Below, piece by piece: positions 51,942-61,856 of a DNA stretch of 64,000 nt. Under the pieces are notes generated by a model. It had not been told where the DNA came from, did no database searches, and saw only the letters and a list, made by a program, of their open reading frames with translations. Within the stretch, counting starts at the first letter, position 1. Every line of letters starts with the position of its first letter. The stretch spans positions 181,556-245,555 of the forward strand of contig NZ_JONL01000008.1 of assembly GCF_000711735.1 (NCBI RefSeq), in the 5' to 3' direction. The DNA is from Maridesulfovibrio frigidus DSM 17176 (lineage in GTDB: Bacteria; Desulfobacterota; Desulfovibrionia; Desulfovibrionales; Desulfovibrionaceae). Made by a program: the position numbers and the translations under genes.

Positions 51942-53609
51942 TTATGCATATGTTGCTCTCATACATTTTATTAATGTTGAGATTCGGTTGTCGTATGTAT
52001 GTTCTGCTAGGATTCGCTTGCGGGCCGCTTTGATTATTGATGTTCGTGTTTTTGAGTCAGTGGTATATTTAGCAATTTGATCAGGGATTTCCTTTATGTC
52101 GTAATATACCGCAATTTCTTTACCGGGTTCGAACAGATTTTCCATTTGGTAACGATGGTCAGTAAGAATAAAACCGTTACAGGCAGGCACATCAAATACC
52201 CGTTGATTTACGGCCCCTTTCATTTGCTGGCTGGTACAGTTGAAATTTATTTTAGAGCAAGGGTAAAAGTGGGGTAGGTCTTCGTAGTATGACAATTCAG
52301 AATGATAATCCCAGTTGTTATCGTCTTTTAGAAGTTTATTCCAGCCGTTATCTCCCACGATTAGAGGCGAGTATTCGAGCGTTTTTTTAACGCATGAAAG
52401 ACGATATTCAAGTGTCGCCTGCCAGATAATGAGTGTTTCGAATGCAAGCTTGCGGTATGGAGATATCAGGTTTTCATAATCCGATAATAGTTCTGGATAA
52501 TCTGTTCTTAAAAAATTGGTTACGGATGGTTCGGATTTCAGTCCAAATTCATGTGCTACTTCTTTCCAGCGCTGTTCCAATGCTCCTGATGGCTGCGCCG
52601 CCTCGAGCCTCCGCGCAGTTTTATGAACCATCGAGTTTCCGACAAATGAAATATCACGCTTCCATGCCGGATTGCGACAACCTTTGCCTGGAGTAAATCT
52701 AGTTTGATCAGTGCCGAGGGGCAGATGAAATATGTTGTCGTATCCCATCTTTTTCAGGGAACCCATGCGGTCTGTGTCCCAAGTGAAAATGGTCGTATTG
52801 GGGCTGGCTTGCGCTTGATATAGTGGCAGTAGTAGAAGCGGGTTATCTACAAACCACGAAGCAAGTGGCACTCCGTATTCATGGAGTATAGTGTTTAATA
52901 CACCTTCCTGATCAACTCCAAGGTGATTTACTGTGAGAACAAAATCTGGCCGAAAAATATTAATTGCTGATGATATCTTGGAAACGAACAGGTTCAGATC
53001 CATTACTTTTGCATCCATGTTAATGAACATGTGCGGAATGGATTGTCTCTCACAGGCTGAGACTATTTCACCCATAAGAAAATATTGGCTGGTTAATAGA
53101 AGTATTCTGGGCTTTTCAGATTGAAATTTTGGCCATGTTTGAACCTGCTGTTTCTGTTCTGAACTGCCGGAGATCCGTCTTATCGTTTCTGCGTAAAAAG
53201 GGGAGAGTCGCAGGTAGAATGGAATGGTCAAAATATCTATTTCAAGTTGGAATTGCTTTTTCAGTTCCAATATATGATGTACTGCTTTTTCTGGTGAAGA
53301 AGTGTCTATCCAGTGAAGATTGGAGTGGGTCTTAAATTTATTTTTTAAATCTGTGGCTGCCAGAATGGGCTGCTCGCAGTCAAGAATTAGCAGAGGGCGA
53401 CCCGCTTGTAATATGTATTCTGCAGCAATTCCAATGCCTGAACCTACCAGTAATTGTAGTTTTATTGGATCTGCTTTGGCTGCAAGAGTTTCTTCATTGC
53501 GGGGGCCGTATTTTCCCCACATGTGTTTAGTTTTATCATCATATAGAATGCAAATATCTTTTAGTTTGCCTTCATCTTCTACAGCCTTTGCTACGTATTT
53601 ATCGGCCAT
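51942..53609 (-). CDS. CgeB-like glycosyltransferase of the stator operon
   Basis: A 555-residue protein. The N-terminal part has a nucleotide-binding-like LLVGSGIGIAAEYILQAG. The middle has SWFVDNPLLLL and HLPLGTDQTRF, and the C-terminal part has CSKINFNCTS, FDVPACNGFILTDH and NLFEPGKEIAVY, all seen in CgeB-like GT-B glycosyltransferases. It starts ten bases after the motB stop behind AAGGA, so it belongs to the operon. A role in glycosylating flagellin or another surface protein is a reasonable guess but not shown. Confidence 0.82.
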   Translation of the reverse strand: MADKYVAKAVEDEGKLKDICILYDDKTKHMWGKYGPRNEETLAAKADPIKLQLLVGSGIGIAAEYILQAGRPLLILDCEQPILAATDLKNKFKTHSNLHWIDTSSPEKAVHHILELKKQFQLEIDILTIPFYLRLSPFYAETIRRISGSSEQKQQVQTWPKFQSEKPRILLLTSQYFLMGEIVSACERQSIPHMFINMDAKVMDLNLFVSKISSAINIFRPDFVLTVNHLGVDQEGVLNTILHEYGVPLASWFVDNPLLLLPLYQAQASPNTTIFTWDTDRMGSLKKMGYDNIFHLPLGTDQTRFTPGKGCRNPAWKRDISFVGNSMVHKTARRLEAAQPSGALEQRWKEVAHEFGLKSEPSVTNFLRTDYPELLSDYENLISPYRKLAFETLIIWQATLEYRLSCVKKTLEYSPLIVGDNGWNKLLKDDNNWDYHSELSYYEDLPHFYPCSKINFNCTSQQMKGAVNQRVFDVPACNGFILTDHRYQMENLFEPGKEIAVYYDIKEIPDQIAKYTTDSKTRTSIIKAARKRILAEHTYDNRISTLIKCMRATYA

Positions 53610-53619
53610 ATTTAAGTCC

Positions 53620-54366
53620 TTACCATGAATCGCGTGCTGGTTTATGGTAGAAAAACTCTATTCTGCGGTTCTTATTTTTATTCGCGACAGTATCATTTTT
53701 TACTAGAGGCTGAGTGTCGGCATATCCTACAGCCTTGAGCCTTTTAGTCGATATTCCGCCATGTTCAGTTATGTAGCGCAATGCACTTGCCGCCCTGGCC
53801 GAGGATAGTTCCCAGTTTGATGGGTACTTGGCTGATCGTGTTTCAGTGTTATCCGTATGCCCTCTCACTACTAGATTGTAGTTGTTCTCTTTGAGAATGC
53901 TGATAACTTTATTAAGAGTTTTACTGGCCGTCGGCTTTAACTTCGCTGAACCTGATTCGAAAAGAGACGCACTGTCCGTACTCATGGTTACGCCGTCTTG
54001 GTCGGCATTAACCCCTGAAGATTTTCGGGTTGCATCGTCCTCATTGAGAAGGGCTTTAATGCGCAGAACAAGCCCCAGCAACCGTTTTTCGTTGCTGTCC
54101 ATTTTAACTTCTTTACGTTGTAGATCCGAAGGGGTCAGGGATAGGTGGTCTGCTTCTTTTCGTTCAATTTTAACACCGAAAGCGTTATGAATTGAGCCTA
54201 GAAGTTCTTTAAATTTTTCCGCATCATTAGATGCGAAAGAGAGTAGTAGTACAAAAAAGCAAAGCAAAAGAGTTACCATATCGGCAAAGGTCGCCATCCA
54301 CGGTGGTAGCCCTTCTTCTGCTGGAGGGCTGTTATCTTTCGGCGTTAGTATTACTATTTTTGCCAT
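53620..54366 (-). CDS. motB: Flagellar stator protein MotB
   Basis: A 248-residue protein. After a short N-terminus comes the span PPWMATFADMVTLLLCFF with the proton-carrying Asp29, then a periplasmic OmpA-like domain with VVRGHTDNTETRSAKYPSNW and NKNRRIEFFYH, which anchors to peptidoglycan. With MotA it forms the proton channel that turns the flagellum. It starts 12 bases after the motA stop. The paralogue at 3122-3874 shares the same membrane segment almost exactly. Confidence 0.96.
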   Translation of the reverse strand: MAKIVILTPKDNSPPAEEGLPPWMATFADMVTLLLCFFVLLLSFASNDAEKFKELLGSIHNAFGVKIERKEADHLSLTPSDLQRKEVKMDSNEKRLLGLVLRIKALLNEDDATRKSSGVNADQDGVTMSTDSASLFESGSAKLKPTASKTLNKVISILKENNYNLVVRGHTDNTETRSAKYPSNWELSSARAASALRYITEHGGISTKRLKAVGYADTQPLVKNDTVANKNKNRRIEFFYHKPARDSW

Positions 54367-54378
54367 GGCAAATTACAG

Positions 54379-55134
54379 TTATGCGATTACGTCGCGCATT
54401 GCAGGAGCTAGGAATGCTTGGAGCTTTTCTTTTACAATCGAAGGGTGTTCCCCTTTTTGAATCGCAACTACTCCCTCAACCATAATCTCCATATAGAGGG
54501 CTTCTTCATTTGAACGTTCTTCAAGTTTTTTGGCGAGTGGGAGGAATACTACGTTGGCGAGTATCGATCCATAAAGAGTTGTGAGCAATGCGACAGCCAT
54601 AGCTGGGCCAATTGCGTCAGGATCACTAAGATTGGAGAGCATGTTAACAAGACCGATAAGAGTTCCGATCATTCCGAAAGCAGGGGCCATTGAGCCCATT
54701 CCTTTCATTACGTCCTGCCCTTGGTAGTGTCTCTTTTTCATAAAATCTATTTCGATTTCCATAATGGCACGAACAAGGTCGCCATCTGTTCCATCGGCAA
54801 CTAAGATCACCCCTTTTTTCAGGTACTCATCATCAATTGCAACTTTTTCAAGAGCAACAAGACTTTCTTTTCTTGCTGTTTCGGCAAGAGCAACAATTTG
54901 ATCAACGATAGCCTTTGGGTCTCTGGCTTTTGCAAAGAATCCTTTCAAGGCAATCTTGAACGCTTTAAGCACTACTGCCATTGGGAACATGATAAAAGCC
55001 GACGCAAATGTTCCACCAAAAACAACAACAGCGGACGGCGGGTCAATAAAACCCGCTGCATTACCACCCATGAAAATTGTTGCTATAATTAGTCCAAAAC
55101 CACCGACAATACCAATCAGAGTTGCGATATCCAT
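54379..55134 (-). CDS. motA: Flagellar stator protein MotA
   Basis: A 251-residue protein with four membrane spans and the cytoplasmic loop that contacts the rotor protein FliG (region around KARDPKAIVDQIVALAETAR). The GTLIGLVNML and VALLTTLYGSILANVVFLPLA segments are the family hallmarks of the last two spans. It forms the pentameric ring around MotB. The gap to the FapA gene is only seven bases. Confidence 0.96.
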   Translation of the reverse strand: MDIATLIGIVGGFGLIIATIFMGGNAAGFIDPPSAVVVFGGTFASAFIMFPMAVVLKAFKIALKGFFAKARDPKAIVDQIVALAETARKESLVALEKVAIDDEYLKKGVILVADGTDGDLVRAIMEIEIDFMKKRHYQGQDVMKGMGSMAPAFGMIGTLIGLVNMLSNLSDPDAIGPAMAVALLTTLYGSILANVVFLPLAKKLEERSNEEALYMEIMVEGVVAIQKGEHPSIVKEKLQAFLAPAMRDVIA

Positions 55135-55141
55135 AAGTATT

Positions 55142-56251
55142 CTATTTCTTTAGTGCGGGAGATCCCACTTTAATTTCATGGTTTTCATAGTAGAAGAAAA
55201 CATCTTCCAGGGGCTCATCAACCTGTAGAAAAGCTTGGCCAATGCTAATTTCAACGCCGGACTTAACAACTCCGGAACACATAATTCGGCATGATTCCAG
55301 TTTATGTGTATGTTCTAGTTTGTTCCATAGCTGTTTTTTCTTGTTCTTTAGAAATCTGACCTTCACGTCGCATTTTTCGATATTGTTCATGCTACTGACT
55401 GTAACCGAGTCTCCATCTAGCTTGTCTTTCTCAAAATTTTCTATGCGAATCCGTAGCTTGGCAATCTGCTTTGAAATTTTATTTATTTGTAGCAGCACAT
55501 GTGGGCTGTACCCTACAATCAGTTGGGCAGGGATGCTAAGGCCTCCTCCCAACTGTCCTCCAACGTATATAAACTGATCACTATAGCAAGGACCACCGCA
55601 TAGTCGTCCCTTTACAGCGAACTTGCCTTCGCAATAAACAGTACTGTGCATGCAACTTTTATCAATGATAATATTTTTACCGCTGATCAGTGTAGCGTTT
55701 TCGCAAAAGCTGGCACGTATGCTTCCTTTTGATTCAATATGTGCAGCACTGTTGCCCTTAATGCCGCCATCGCATTTCAAAAATCCCCCGGCCTTAATAT
55801 TCGCCTGCTCGATAACCCCTTTTACATTCACATTGTAGGCTTTAATTTCTAAAGCGGATTTTACAGATCCGTGAACTATAAGGTCACCAACAAAAAAAAT
55901 ATTTCCAGTTGTCAGGCCTACATCTCCACGAATATTAAGCAGCTCTTTAACCGTGATCAGTTGATCTGCATTATAAAAAACATATCCGTTCTTTGTAGCA
56001 ATTAACTGATTCGGGTCTTCAGGATTAATTTTTGTATTAGGGCCCTTTGGAAAAATCTTTTCGGGACATTGTCTGTGGCCGTCTGAACAGACTTCGCTTT
56101 CCTCGTCCTTCCATTCCGCTAAAACTTGCCCAATAACAACACTTTGAACATATCCTATGTTGTAAAAGTCCGTGCTGCCATCAAGTTTTTGAGTCGGTTT
56201 GAGATTCCGGTAATCAAAATCTGGATCAAAATAGTGCTTTAGGCAGGGCAT
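55142..56251 (-). CDS. FapA/DUF342-family protein
   Basis: A 369-residue protein. Residues about 80-280 form the DUF342 beta-helix, with repeating units such as FFVGDLIVHGSV and AGGFLKCDGGIKGN. A coiled coil near 270-310 follows (INKISKQIAKLRIRIEN). FapA in Vibrio is linked to flagellar assembly and glucose signalling. Its place between a partner-switch pair and motAB supports a role in flagellar control or polar placement, but this is inference. Confidence 0.85.
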   Translation of the reverse strand: MPCLKHYFDPDFDYRNLKPTQKLDGSTDFYNIGYVQSVVIGQVLAEWKDEESEVCSDGHRQCPEKIFPKGPNTKINPEDPNQLIATKNGYVFYNADQLITVKELLNIRGDVGLTTGNIFFVGDLIVHGSVKSALEIKAYNVNVKGVIEQANIKAGGFLKCDGGIKGNSAAHIESKGSIRASFCENATLISGKNIIIDKSCMHSTVYCEGKFAVKGRLCGGPCYSDQFIYVGGQLGGGLSIPAQLIVGYSPHVLLQINKISKQIAKLRIRIENFEKDKLDGDSVTVSSMNNIEKCDVKVRFLKNKKKQLWNKLEHTHKLESCRIMCSGVVKSGVEISIGQAFLQVDEPLEDVFFYYENHEIKVGSPALKK

Positions 56252-56278
56252 AAGGATCTCCGAAGGGGAGTGTGATAG

Positions 56279-56608
56279 CTACACAATTTCACGTTCATCT
56301 TGAATGATAGTAAAGAAGGAAATTAGGCGGACTAATTCCAGAGTTTTACAGATATGTTCACTGGGACGCAGCAGAAACATTCTTTTGTCGTTTCTTTTCA
56401 ATCGTGAGTTGAGAGAAACTAAGAAGCCTATTCCGGAGCTGTCTAGAAAACGCGCTTCGGATAGATTGGCTACAACAGTATTTATGTCGGAAGAGTTGCT
56501 TTTTTCTTCAACTTCTTCCTTGAACTCATGGATAGTCTCTATCGTTATTTCTTCCCCGCACAGTAACGTGAGAATTCCGTCTGAGATAATTATTCTTTCA
56601 TCAGCCAT
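56279..56608 (-). CDS. STAS-domain anti-sigma factor antagonist
   Basis: A 109-residue RsbV/SpoIIAA-like protein. The STAS fold shows VVANLSEARFLDSSGIGFLVSL, where the Ser in DSSG is the usual phosphorylation site. In its unphosphorylated form such a protein binds the kinase next door and frees a target. The start overlaps the end of the kinase gene by 19 bases. Confidence 0.92.
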   Translation of the reverse strand: MADERIIISDGILTLLCGEEITIETIHEFKEEVEEKSNSSDINTVVANLSEARFLDSSGIGFLVSLNSRLKRNDKRMFLLRPSEHICKTLELVRLISFFTIIQDEREIV

Positions 56609-57021
56609 TGATCTTCCTGCACCTTGCGGGTTAGCTTAATAATATTTTTGTTCTCTACTTTGATAAGCTCAAATTTATCCATAAGTTTAGACATGATGAA
56701 CATGCCTCTTCCGCCAATAGCTTCAGGTGAAGGCATGGAGAAATCTATCGATTCAGAACACAGCCCTCTGCCCCAGTCCGCAATTTCAAGGACAATATAT
56801 TCAGGGGGAACTACTGTAATGTTCAATTCAAGTCGATTGCAGTCAGCCCTGTGCTCGTAAGCATGTCTAGCTACGTTCGAACACGCTTCCGTCAAGACTA
56901 AGTCAATGTCGTGAAGTATGCTCTCGTCCGAAATGAATTTTTTAAGTATGATAATCGCCTGTCTGGCAATTTCCCTACTTTCTTCAGGGTTGGGAACTGC
57001 TTCCAGCACAAATTTATGCAT
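56590..57021 (-). CDS. RsbW-like anti-sigma/regulatory serine kinase
   Basis: A 143-residue HATPase protein. The N box reads VLTEACSNVARHAYEH and the G1 box EIADWGRGLC, with GGRGMFIMSKLMD at the end of the lid. Such proteins phosphorylate a STAS antagonist and bind a sigma factor or other target. It is the first gene of the six-gene operon. No sigma factor or PP2C phosphatase is encoded next to it, so the bound partner is unknown. Confidence 0.92.
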   Translation of the reverse strand: MHKFVLEAVPNPEESREIARQAIIILKKFISDESILHDIDLVLTEACSNVARHAYEHRADCNRLELNITVVPPEYIVLEIADWGRGLCSESIDFSMPSPEAIGGRGMFIMSKLMDKFELIKVENKNIIKLTRKVQEDQWLMKE

Positions 57022-57101
57022 GAATGCTCCGGATGTCCTTTTCGAGCGGAAGTAATCTCCCGGTCAGGTGTTGCAACGTACTGTGTATACGAGTGTCTGA
57101 A

Positions 57102-57130
57102 TTAATACCCTAATCCGTTCTTTTTAGCAA
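57102..57130 (-). promoter_or_regulatory. Possible promoter of the stator operon
   Basis: On the minus strand TTGCTA (-35, 57130-57125) and TATTAA (-10, 57107-57102) are separated by 17 bases, about 80 bases before the kinase start. Match by eye only. Confidence 0.4.
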
Positions 57131-57155
57131 AAGAAGACATGTGAAAACCCTAATT

Positions 57156-57623
57156 TTAAGCGAAATCTTCAGAATCAAGGATTATGGTAACGGGCCCCCA
57201 GTTCACAAAATCAATATTCATCATTGCACCGAATTCGCCGGTTTCCACTTTGCCGGGGGCTTTTACCTTAACTGCCGCAGTAAACTGGTCAAATAAGTCT
57301 TTGGCTAAATCCGGTTGAGCCGCTCCGGTAAAGGATGGCCTGCGCCCTTTATGGCAAGACGCGTAAAGAGTAAACTGGGAAACTAGCAGAATATCACCTT
57401 TAAAGGCATCAAGAGCCAGATTCATGCGCTCGGCGTCATCTTCGAATATTCTGAGACCGATCATTTTATTAATGATGGTGTCCCATGCTTTGGATGATGG
57501 AAGGCCTTCGGTATCTTCTTTACCGAAACCGACCAAAACTACTATTCCGGGGCCGATTTCGCCTACGGTCCGATCCGCAACATCGACCTTTGCTCCGCTG
57601 GTTCTTTGAATGACTAGCCGCAT
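57156..57623 (-). CDS. dtd: D-aminoacyl-tRNA deacylase
   Basis: A 155-residue enzyme that removes D-amino acids, and glycine from tRNA-Ala, wrongly joined to tRNA. The SQFTLYA and NWGPVTI motifs, which form the active site across the dimer, are intact. Its ribosome site lies in the last codons of queD, four bases upstream, so the two are cotranscribed. Confidence 0.95.
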   Translation of the reverse strand: MRLVIQRTSGAKVDVADRTVGEIGPGIVVLVGFGKEDTEGLPSSKAWDTIINKMIGLRIFEDDAERMNLALDAFKGDILLVSQFTLYASCHKGRRPSFTGAAQPDLAKDLFDQFTAAVKVKAPGKVETGEFGAMMNIDFVNWGPVTIILDSEDFA

Positions 57624-57627
57624 TAAA

Positions 57628-58014
57628 TCATTCCTCGCTGTAGGTCGCTACAGAAGAGTCATTTTCAGAGACAGATGCATAGACAAGTCTGATGCTGTCA
57701 GTTTGTACTCTTTTTTTCATCTCATCATATATGTAGCGTGCGATGTTTTCTGATGATGGATTTCTGTGTTCAAAGTACTCAACAGAATTAAGATGTTTGT
57801 GGTCCAGAGTTTCAAGAACGTCTAACAGTTCATTTTTCAGCTCTTTGAAGTCCATGAGTATTTCGACTTTGGAGTCAAGGTGACTTCCTTCTATCTCGAC
57901 TTCTACTCCAAAATTATGACCGTGCATGTTTTCACATTTTCCGCCGTAATTCCTTAGTTGGTGAGCTGCTGCAAATTCTTTTTTGACTTTAAGTCTCCAC
58001 TTTCCTTTGCTCAT
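57628..58014 (-). CDS. queD: 6-carboxytetrahydropterin synthase QueD
   Basis: A 128-residue PTPS-fold enzyme of queuosine and preQ1 synthesis. It converts dihydroneopterin triphosphate to carboxytetrahydropterin. Zinc ligands His18, His31 and His33 and the catalytic Cys27 ([12 protein letters not shown]) are present, as are LDHKHLNS and NPSSENIA. The GGAGAA site supports the start. It lies 103 bases downstream of dnaE on the same strand. Confidence 0.95.
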   Translation of the reverse strand: MSKGKWRLKVKKEFAAAHQLRNYGGKCENMHGHNFGVEVEIEGSHLDSKVEILMDFKELKNELLDVLETLDHKHLNSVEYFEHRNPSSENIARYIYDEMKKRVQTDSIRLVYASVSENDSSVATYSEE

Positions 58015-58117
58015 TATATTCTCCTGCTGTCTTGTCTTTGGTGTAAACGAATTGATTTGCTTAGCGTCTACGGCAATAATTCGTCAATGCTCTGTCTTAT
58101 GCTTTTTCGGGTGGCCT

Positions 58118-61100
58118 TTATGCTGCTGTCCGTTTTCGCCATTCATTAAACTCTTTCCAAAAATCGCCGTTAGGCCTGATTGTATAAGAAGGACCGAGCC
58201 TTAGTGAACAGACGCACTCTTCTAAGTATAACTGGAGTGTTACCGGAGCTGATCCGGGGTAGCCTCCTAAAATCGCTTTAAGTTCCGCAATGCCAGCATC
58301 TGAGCATAGCTTACAGTGCATCGGGAGGGGAACGGCCTCCTGACATCCGGCCTGTGCGCTGGAGAGAAGTGACACTTCTTCCGCTAGAACTTTCGCCTGC
58401 TTGGGGGCATCAGAATCATCATCTTCCTGGTCCCGTAGGTCGATCTTGCCTTTAATAAGGAGAGGTTGATCCTGCGATAAAAATTGTTCAGCAACAGCAA
58501 AGGTGTTGGGCAGCATGGTCAATTCACCTGAGCCGGTCATGTCTTCCATCTGACAGAAGGCCATTTTGTCACCTTTTTTTGTGACGTATTCCTTATAGGT
58601 AGGAATGATTATGCCGAGCCTTATCTGAGCTCCGTTGGACATTTGTTTGCATTCTTGAATTGTAACAAGGCCCAGTCTTTTCATTTCATGGCGATATGCG
58701 AGAAGAGGGTGACTTGTTAAAAAGAATCCGAGAGCTTCTTTTTCAAGCTTCAATTTTTCTGTGTCATCCCACTCTTCGGTATTAAACTCATCAAAGCTTA
58801 GGGGGATCGGTTCACTTTCTGCTTCATCTGAGCTGCCAAGCATATCCAGCATGTTGATCATGCCGGATTCTTTATCTTTTGTTTTCTTCTGACCGTAGGC
58901 TACAGATTTATCGAGGCCTGCCATCAGTCCTGCACGAGAGATTTTAAGAGAGTCCATCGCACCTGCCCGGATCAAATATTCGATGACCCGTTTGGTTACG
59001 CGGCGCAGGTTTACTCTGGAACAGAAATCTATGAGGCTTGTAAAAGGACCGTCTTTCTCACGTTCGATAACGATTTCATCAATAGCTTCCTCACCCACAT
59101 TCTTAATGCCTGCCATGCCGTAAAGGATATCGCCTTCATGCACGGAAAATCTGGCCTTACCAAGATTAATATCAGGCTGGCGCACGGTTACTTCCATGTC
59201 GCGACAGGCGTTGATATACATGATGATTTTCTCGGTGTTATTCATTTCAGTACTCATCAAAGCTGCCATGAATTCTACCGGAAAATGTGCTTTTAGAAAG
59301 GCCGTATAATATGAAATAAGTGCGTATGCTGCGGAGTGAGATTTATTGAAACCGTAAGCCGCAAATTCTTCCATAAGGTCAAATATCGAGTTGGCTGTTG
59401 CAGCAGGAATTTCATTCTCTTTTGCACCCTCAAGGAATCTTACCCGCTGATTGGCCATCTCGTCCGGGTCTTTTTTACCCATTGCACGACGGAGCAAGTC
59501 ACCTTCACCAAGTGAATAGTTGGCGATGGTCATAGCTGCCGCCATAACCTGCTCCTGATAAACAATAACCCCGTAAGTCGGAGCTAGGCTATTTTCAAGA
59601 GTGGGCCATAGATAGGATACTTCTATCTCACCGTGTTTACGCTTAATGAATTCGTCAACCATACCGGAGCCGAGAGGGCCAGGACGGTATAGCGCGAGCA
59701 TCGCGATGATATCTTCGAAACAGTTCGGCTTAAGCATACGCAGATATTTGCGCATTCCTGATGATTCAACCTGAAAGATACCGTCTGTATCACCTTTGCA
59801 AAATATATCGTAAGTGGCTGGGTCATCGAGAATCAGATTGTCGAGGTCAGGAGCTTCTTTGCCCTGCCCGCGAATAACATCAAGACAGTCTTCAACAACT
59901 GTCATTGTTCGGAGGCCAAGAAAGTCAAACTTAATCAGGCCGACTTTTTCGACTTTTTTCATGTCGAACTGGGTTACGACCTCGCCCTTTTTACCGCGAT
60001 AGAGTGGAAGGTATTCCATCATCGGCTTATCAGAAATAACAACACCAGCGGCATGAGTTGATGCGTGGCGGGACATGCCCTCGAGGCGTTTGGCAATATC
60101 AATCAGTTTTTCTACTTTGGGATCAAAATCCACCATATTCTGCAACTCTGGGCTAGCAGCTACAGCATTTTCAACATTGATTTTAGCTTTCTTAACTCCG
60201 AGCATTTTAGCCAGCAGGGCTGGATCATCAGGGATAAATTTTGCGATTTTATTGGTCTGGGCAAAGTCCATCCCAAGTGCGCGGCCTACGTCTTTAATTA
60301 CCGCTTTGGCTTTCATGGTTCCGAAGGTGGTGATCTGGGCTACGTGGTCCCAGCCGTATTTCTCCGAGCAGTATTTAACAACTTCAAGTCTTCTGCGCTC
60401 GCAAAAGTCGACGTCGATATCAGGCATTGAGATACGTTCAACGTTCAGGAACCTTTCAAAAAGAAGATCGTACGGAAGTGGGTCAATGTTGGTGATACGC
60501 AGTGCCCATGCAACGATGGAACCTGCCGCCGAACCACGGCCCGGGCCTACAGGTATTTTATTGTCTTTAGCCCAGTTGATGAAGTCCTGAACAATAAGGA
60601 AATAGGCTGGAAAACCCATTTCAATAATAATTCCAAGCTCATAATCAAGCCGATCCCAATACTCTTTCTCATCAATATCATATGGGACATTGGCAATACG
60701 TTTCTTCAGACCTACACGACAGAGGTGTTCAAACTCCGTATTGATGGTCATGCCTTCAGGCAATTCATAATCAGGGAAGTAGTAATTTCCGAGTTCAATT
60801 TCGAGATTGCACATCTCCGCAATGCGCTGAGTATTGGCTACCGCTTCAGGTACATGAGCAAAATATTGTTCAATTTCTTCGGGGGTTTTGAAATATAGTT
60901 CGTCTGTGTCCATGCGCATTCTTTTTTCAGCATCGACGGTGGTCTGAGTCTGAATGCAAAGCAGTAGATCATGCGCTTCGTAATCGTCTTTTGTGAGGTA
61001 ATGACAGTCGTTGGTGGCAACAAGAGGCAGTCCTGTGCGCTCTGCGCATTCGATCAGCAGTTTGTTGGCGTCTTCCTGGATAGCGAGACCGTTGGCCTGC

Positions 61101-61630
61101 ACTTCAATGTAAAAATTGTCAGGGAATATTTTAGAATAGGTGCGCGCCATTTCAACGCCCGCGTCTATCCCTTCATTCATAAGCGATTTACAGACTTCTC
61201 CAGCAAGACAAGCGGAAAGGCAGATAACTCCCTCGCTGTACTTATTAAGCAGATATTTACTTACACGCGGCTTATAGTGAAACCCTTCCAGATATCCGAG
61301 CGATACAAGTTTGATAATGTTCTTGTAGCCCTGCTGATTCTTGGCCAAAAGCACTAAATGGTAGCGATGTCTGTGCTCCTTACTCTTGTGGGCATTTTCA
61401 TCATCAATGTCGCCGGGAGCCACATATACTTCACAACCAATAATCGGCTTAATCCCCATGTCGAGCGCAGTCATATAAAAGGCCACGGCTCCGAACATGG
61501 TTCCGTGATCTGTAATACTAACCGCAGGCATGCCGAGGTCTTTAGCCCTCTGGCATAGGTCTTTAATGCGGATAGCTCCGTCTAGAAGACTGTATTCGGT
61601 GTGAACATGTAAATGGACAAATTCTGACAT
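58118..61630 (-). CDS. dnaE: DNA polymerase III alpha subunit
   Basis: An 1170-residue replicative polymerase, close to the E. coli length. The PHP domain begins VHLHVHTEYSLLDGA. The catalytic aspartates lie in MPDIDVDFCERRR near residue 400 and FDFLGLRTM near 565. The fingers, the helix-hairpin-helix region (KNVGEEAIDEI) and an OB-fold (about 980-1070) follow. The AGGAAC site precedes ATG. The gene is complete. queD and dtd follow downstream. Confidence 0.98.
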   Translation of the reverse strand: MSEFVHLHVHTEYSLLDGAIRIKDLCQRAKDLGMPAVSITDHGTMFGAVAFYMTALDMGIKPIIGCEVYVAPGDIDDENAHKSKEHRHRYHLVLLAKNQQGYKNIIKLVSLGYLEGFHYKPRVSKYLLNKYSEGVICLSACLAGEVCKSLMNEGIDAGVEMARTYSKIFPDNFYIEVQANGLAIQEDANKLLIECAERTGLPLVATNDCHYLTKDDYEAHDLLLCIQTQTTVDAEKRMRMDTDELYFKTPEEIEQYFAHVPEAVANTQRIAEMCNLEIELGNYYFPDYELPEGMTINTEFEHLCRVGLKKRIANVPYDIDEKEYWDRLDYELGIIIEMGFPAYFLIVQDFINWAKDNKIPVGPGRGSAAGSIVAWALRITNIDPLPYDLLFERFLNVERISMPDIDVDFCERRRLEVVKYCSEKYGWDHVAQITTFGTMKAKAVIKDVGRALGMDFAQTNKIAKFIPDDPALLAKMLGVKKAKINVENAVAASPELQNMVDFDPKVEKLIDIAKRLEGMSRHASTHAAGVVISDKPMMEYLPLYRGKKGEVVTQFDMKKVEKVGLIKFDFLGLRTMTVVEDCLDVIRGQGKEAPDLDNLILDDPATYDIFCKGDTDGIFQVESSGMRKYLRMLKPNCFEDIIAMLALYRPGPLGSGMVDEFIKRKHGEIEVSYLWPTLENSLAPTYGVIVYQEQVMAAAMTIANYSLGEGDLLRRAMGKKDPDEMANQRVRFLEGAKENEIPAATANSIFDLMEEFAAYGFNKSHSAAYALISYYTAFLKAHFPVEFMAALMSTEMNNTEKIIMYINACRDMEVTVRQPDINLGKARFSVHEGDILYGMAGIKNVGEEAIDEIVIEREKDGPFTSLIDFCSRVNLRRVTKRVIEYLIRAGAMDSLKISRAGLMAGLDKSVAYGQKKTKDKESGMINMLDMLGSSDEAESEPIPLSFDEFNTEEWDDTEKLKLEKEALGFFLTSHPLLAYRHEMKRLGLVTIQECKQMSNGAQIRLGIIIPTYKEYVTKKGDKMAFCQMEDMTGSGELTMLPNTFAVAEQFLSQDQPLLIKGKIDLRDQEDDDSDAPKQAKVLAEEVSLLSSAQAGCQEAVPLPMHCKLCSDAGIAELKAILGGYPGSAPVTLQLYLEECVCSLRLGPSYTIRPNGDFWKEFNEWRKRTAA

Positions 61631-61692
61631 ATATAAGTTCCTGATGATATGAGCGTGGAATTAAACTTTAGTACTTAAGAACAATTGATGAG

Positions 61693-61722
61693 TTAATATT
61701 TACATAAACTATGATCCGTCAA
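61693..61722 (-). promoter_or_regulatory. Possible promoter of dnaE
   Basis: Minus strand TTGACG (-35, 61722-61717) and TATTAA (-10, 61698-61693) with an 18-base spacer, about 60 bases before dnaE. By eye only. Confidence 0.4.
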
Positions 61723-61856
61723 TAAGTTTGAAATGCACAAAAGTCCAAGCTTAATAGGACGTGAACGAAACTTGTAAAAATAGCAAACGTTGCCAGTGCG
61801 TTAAAACGGTCAAACTTTAGTTTACGAACTGAAAATAAAAAAGCTACTATTCGGGG

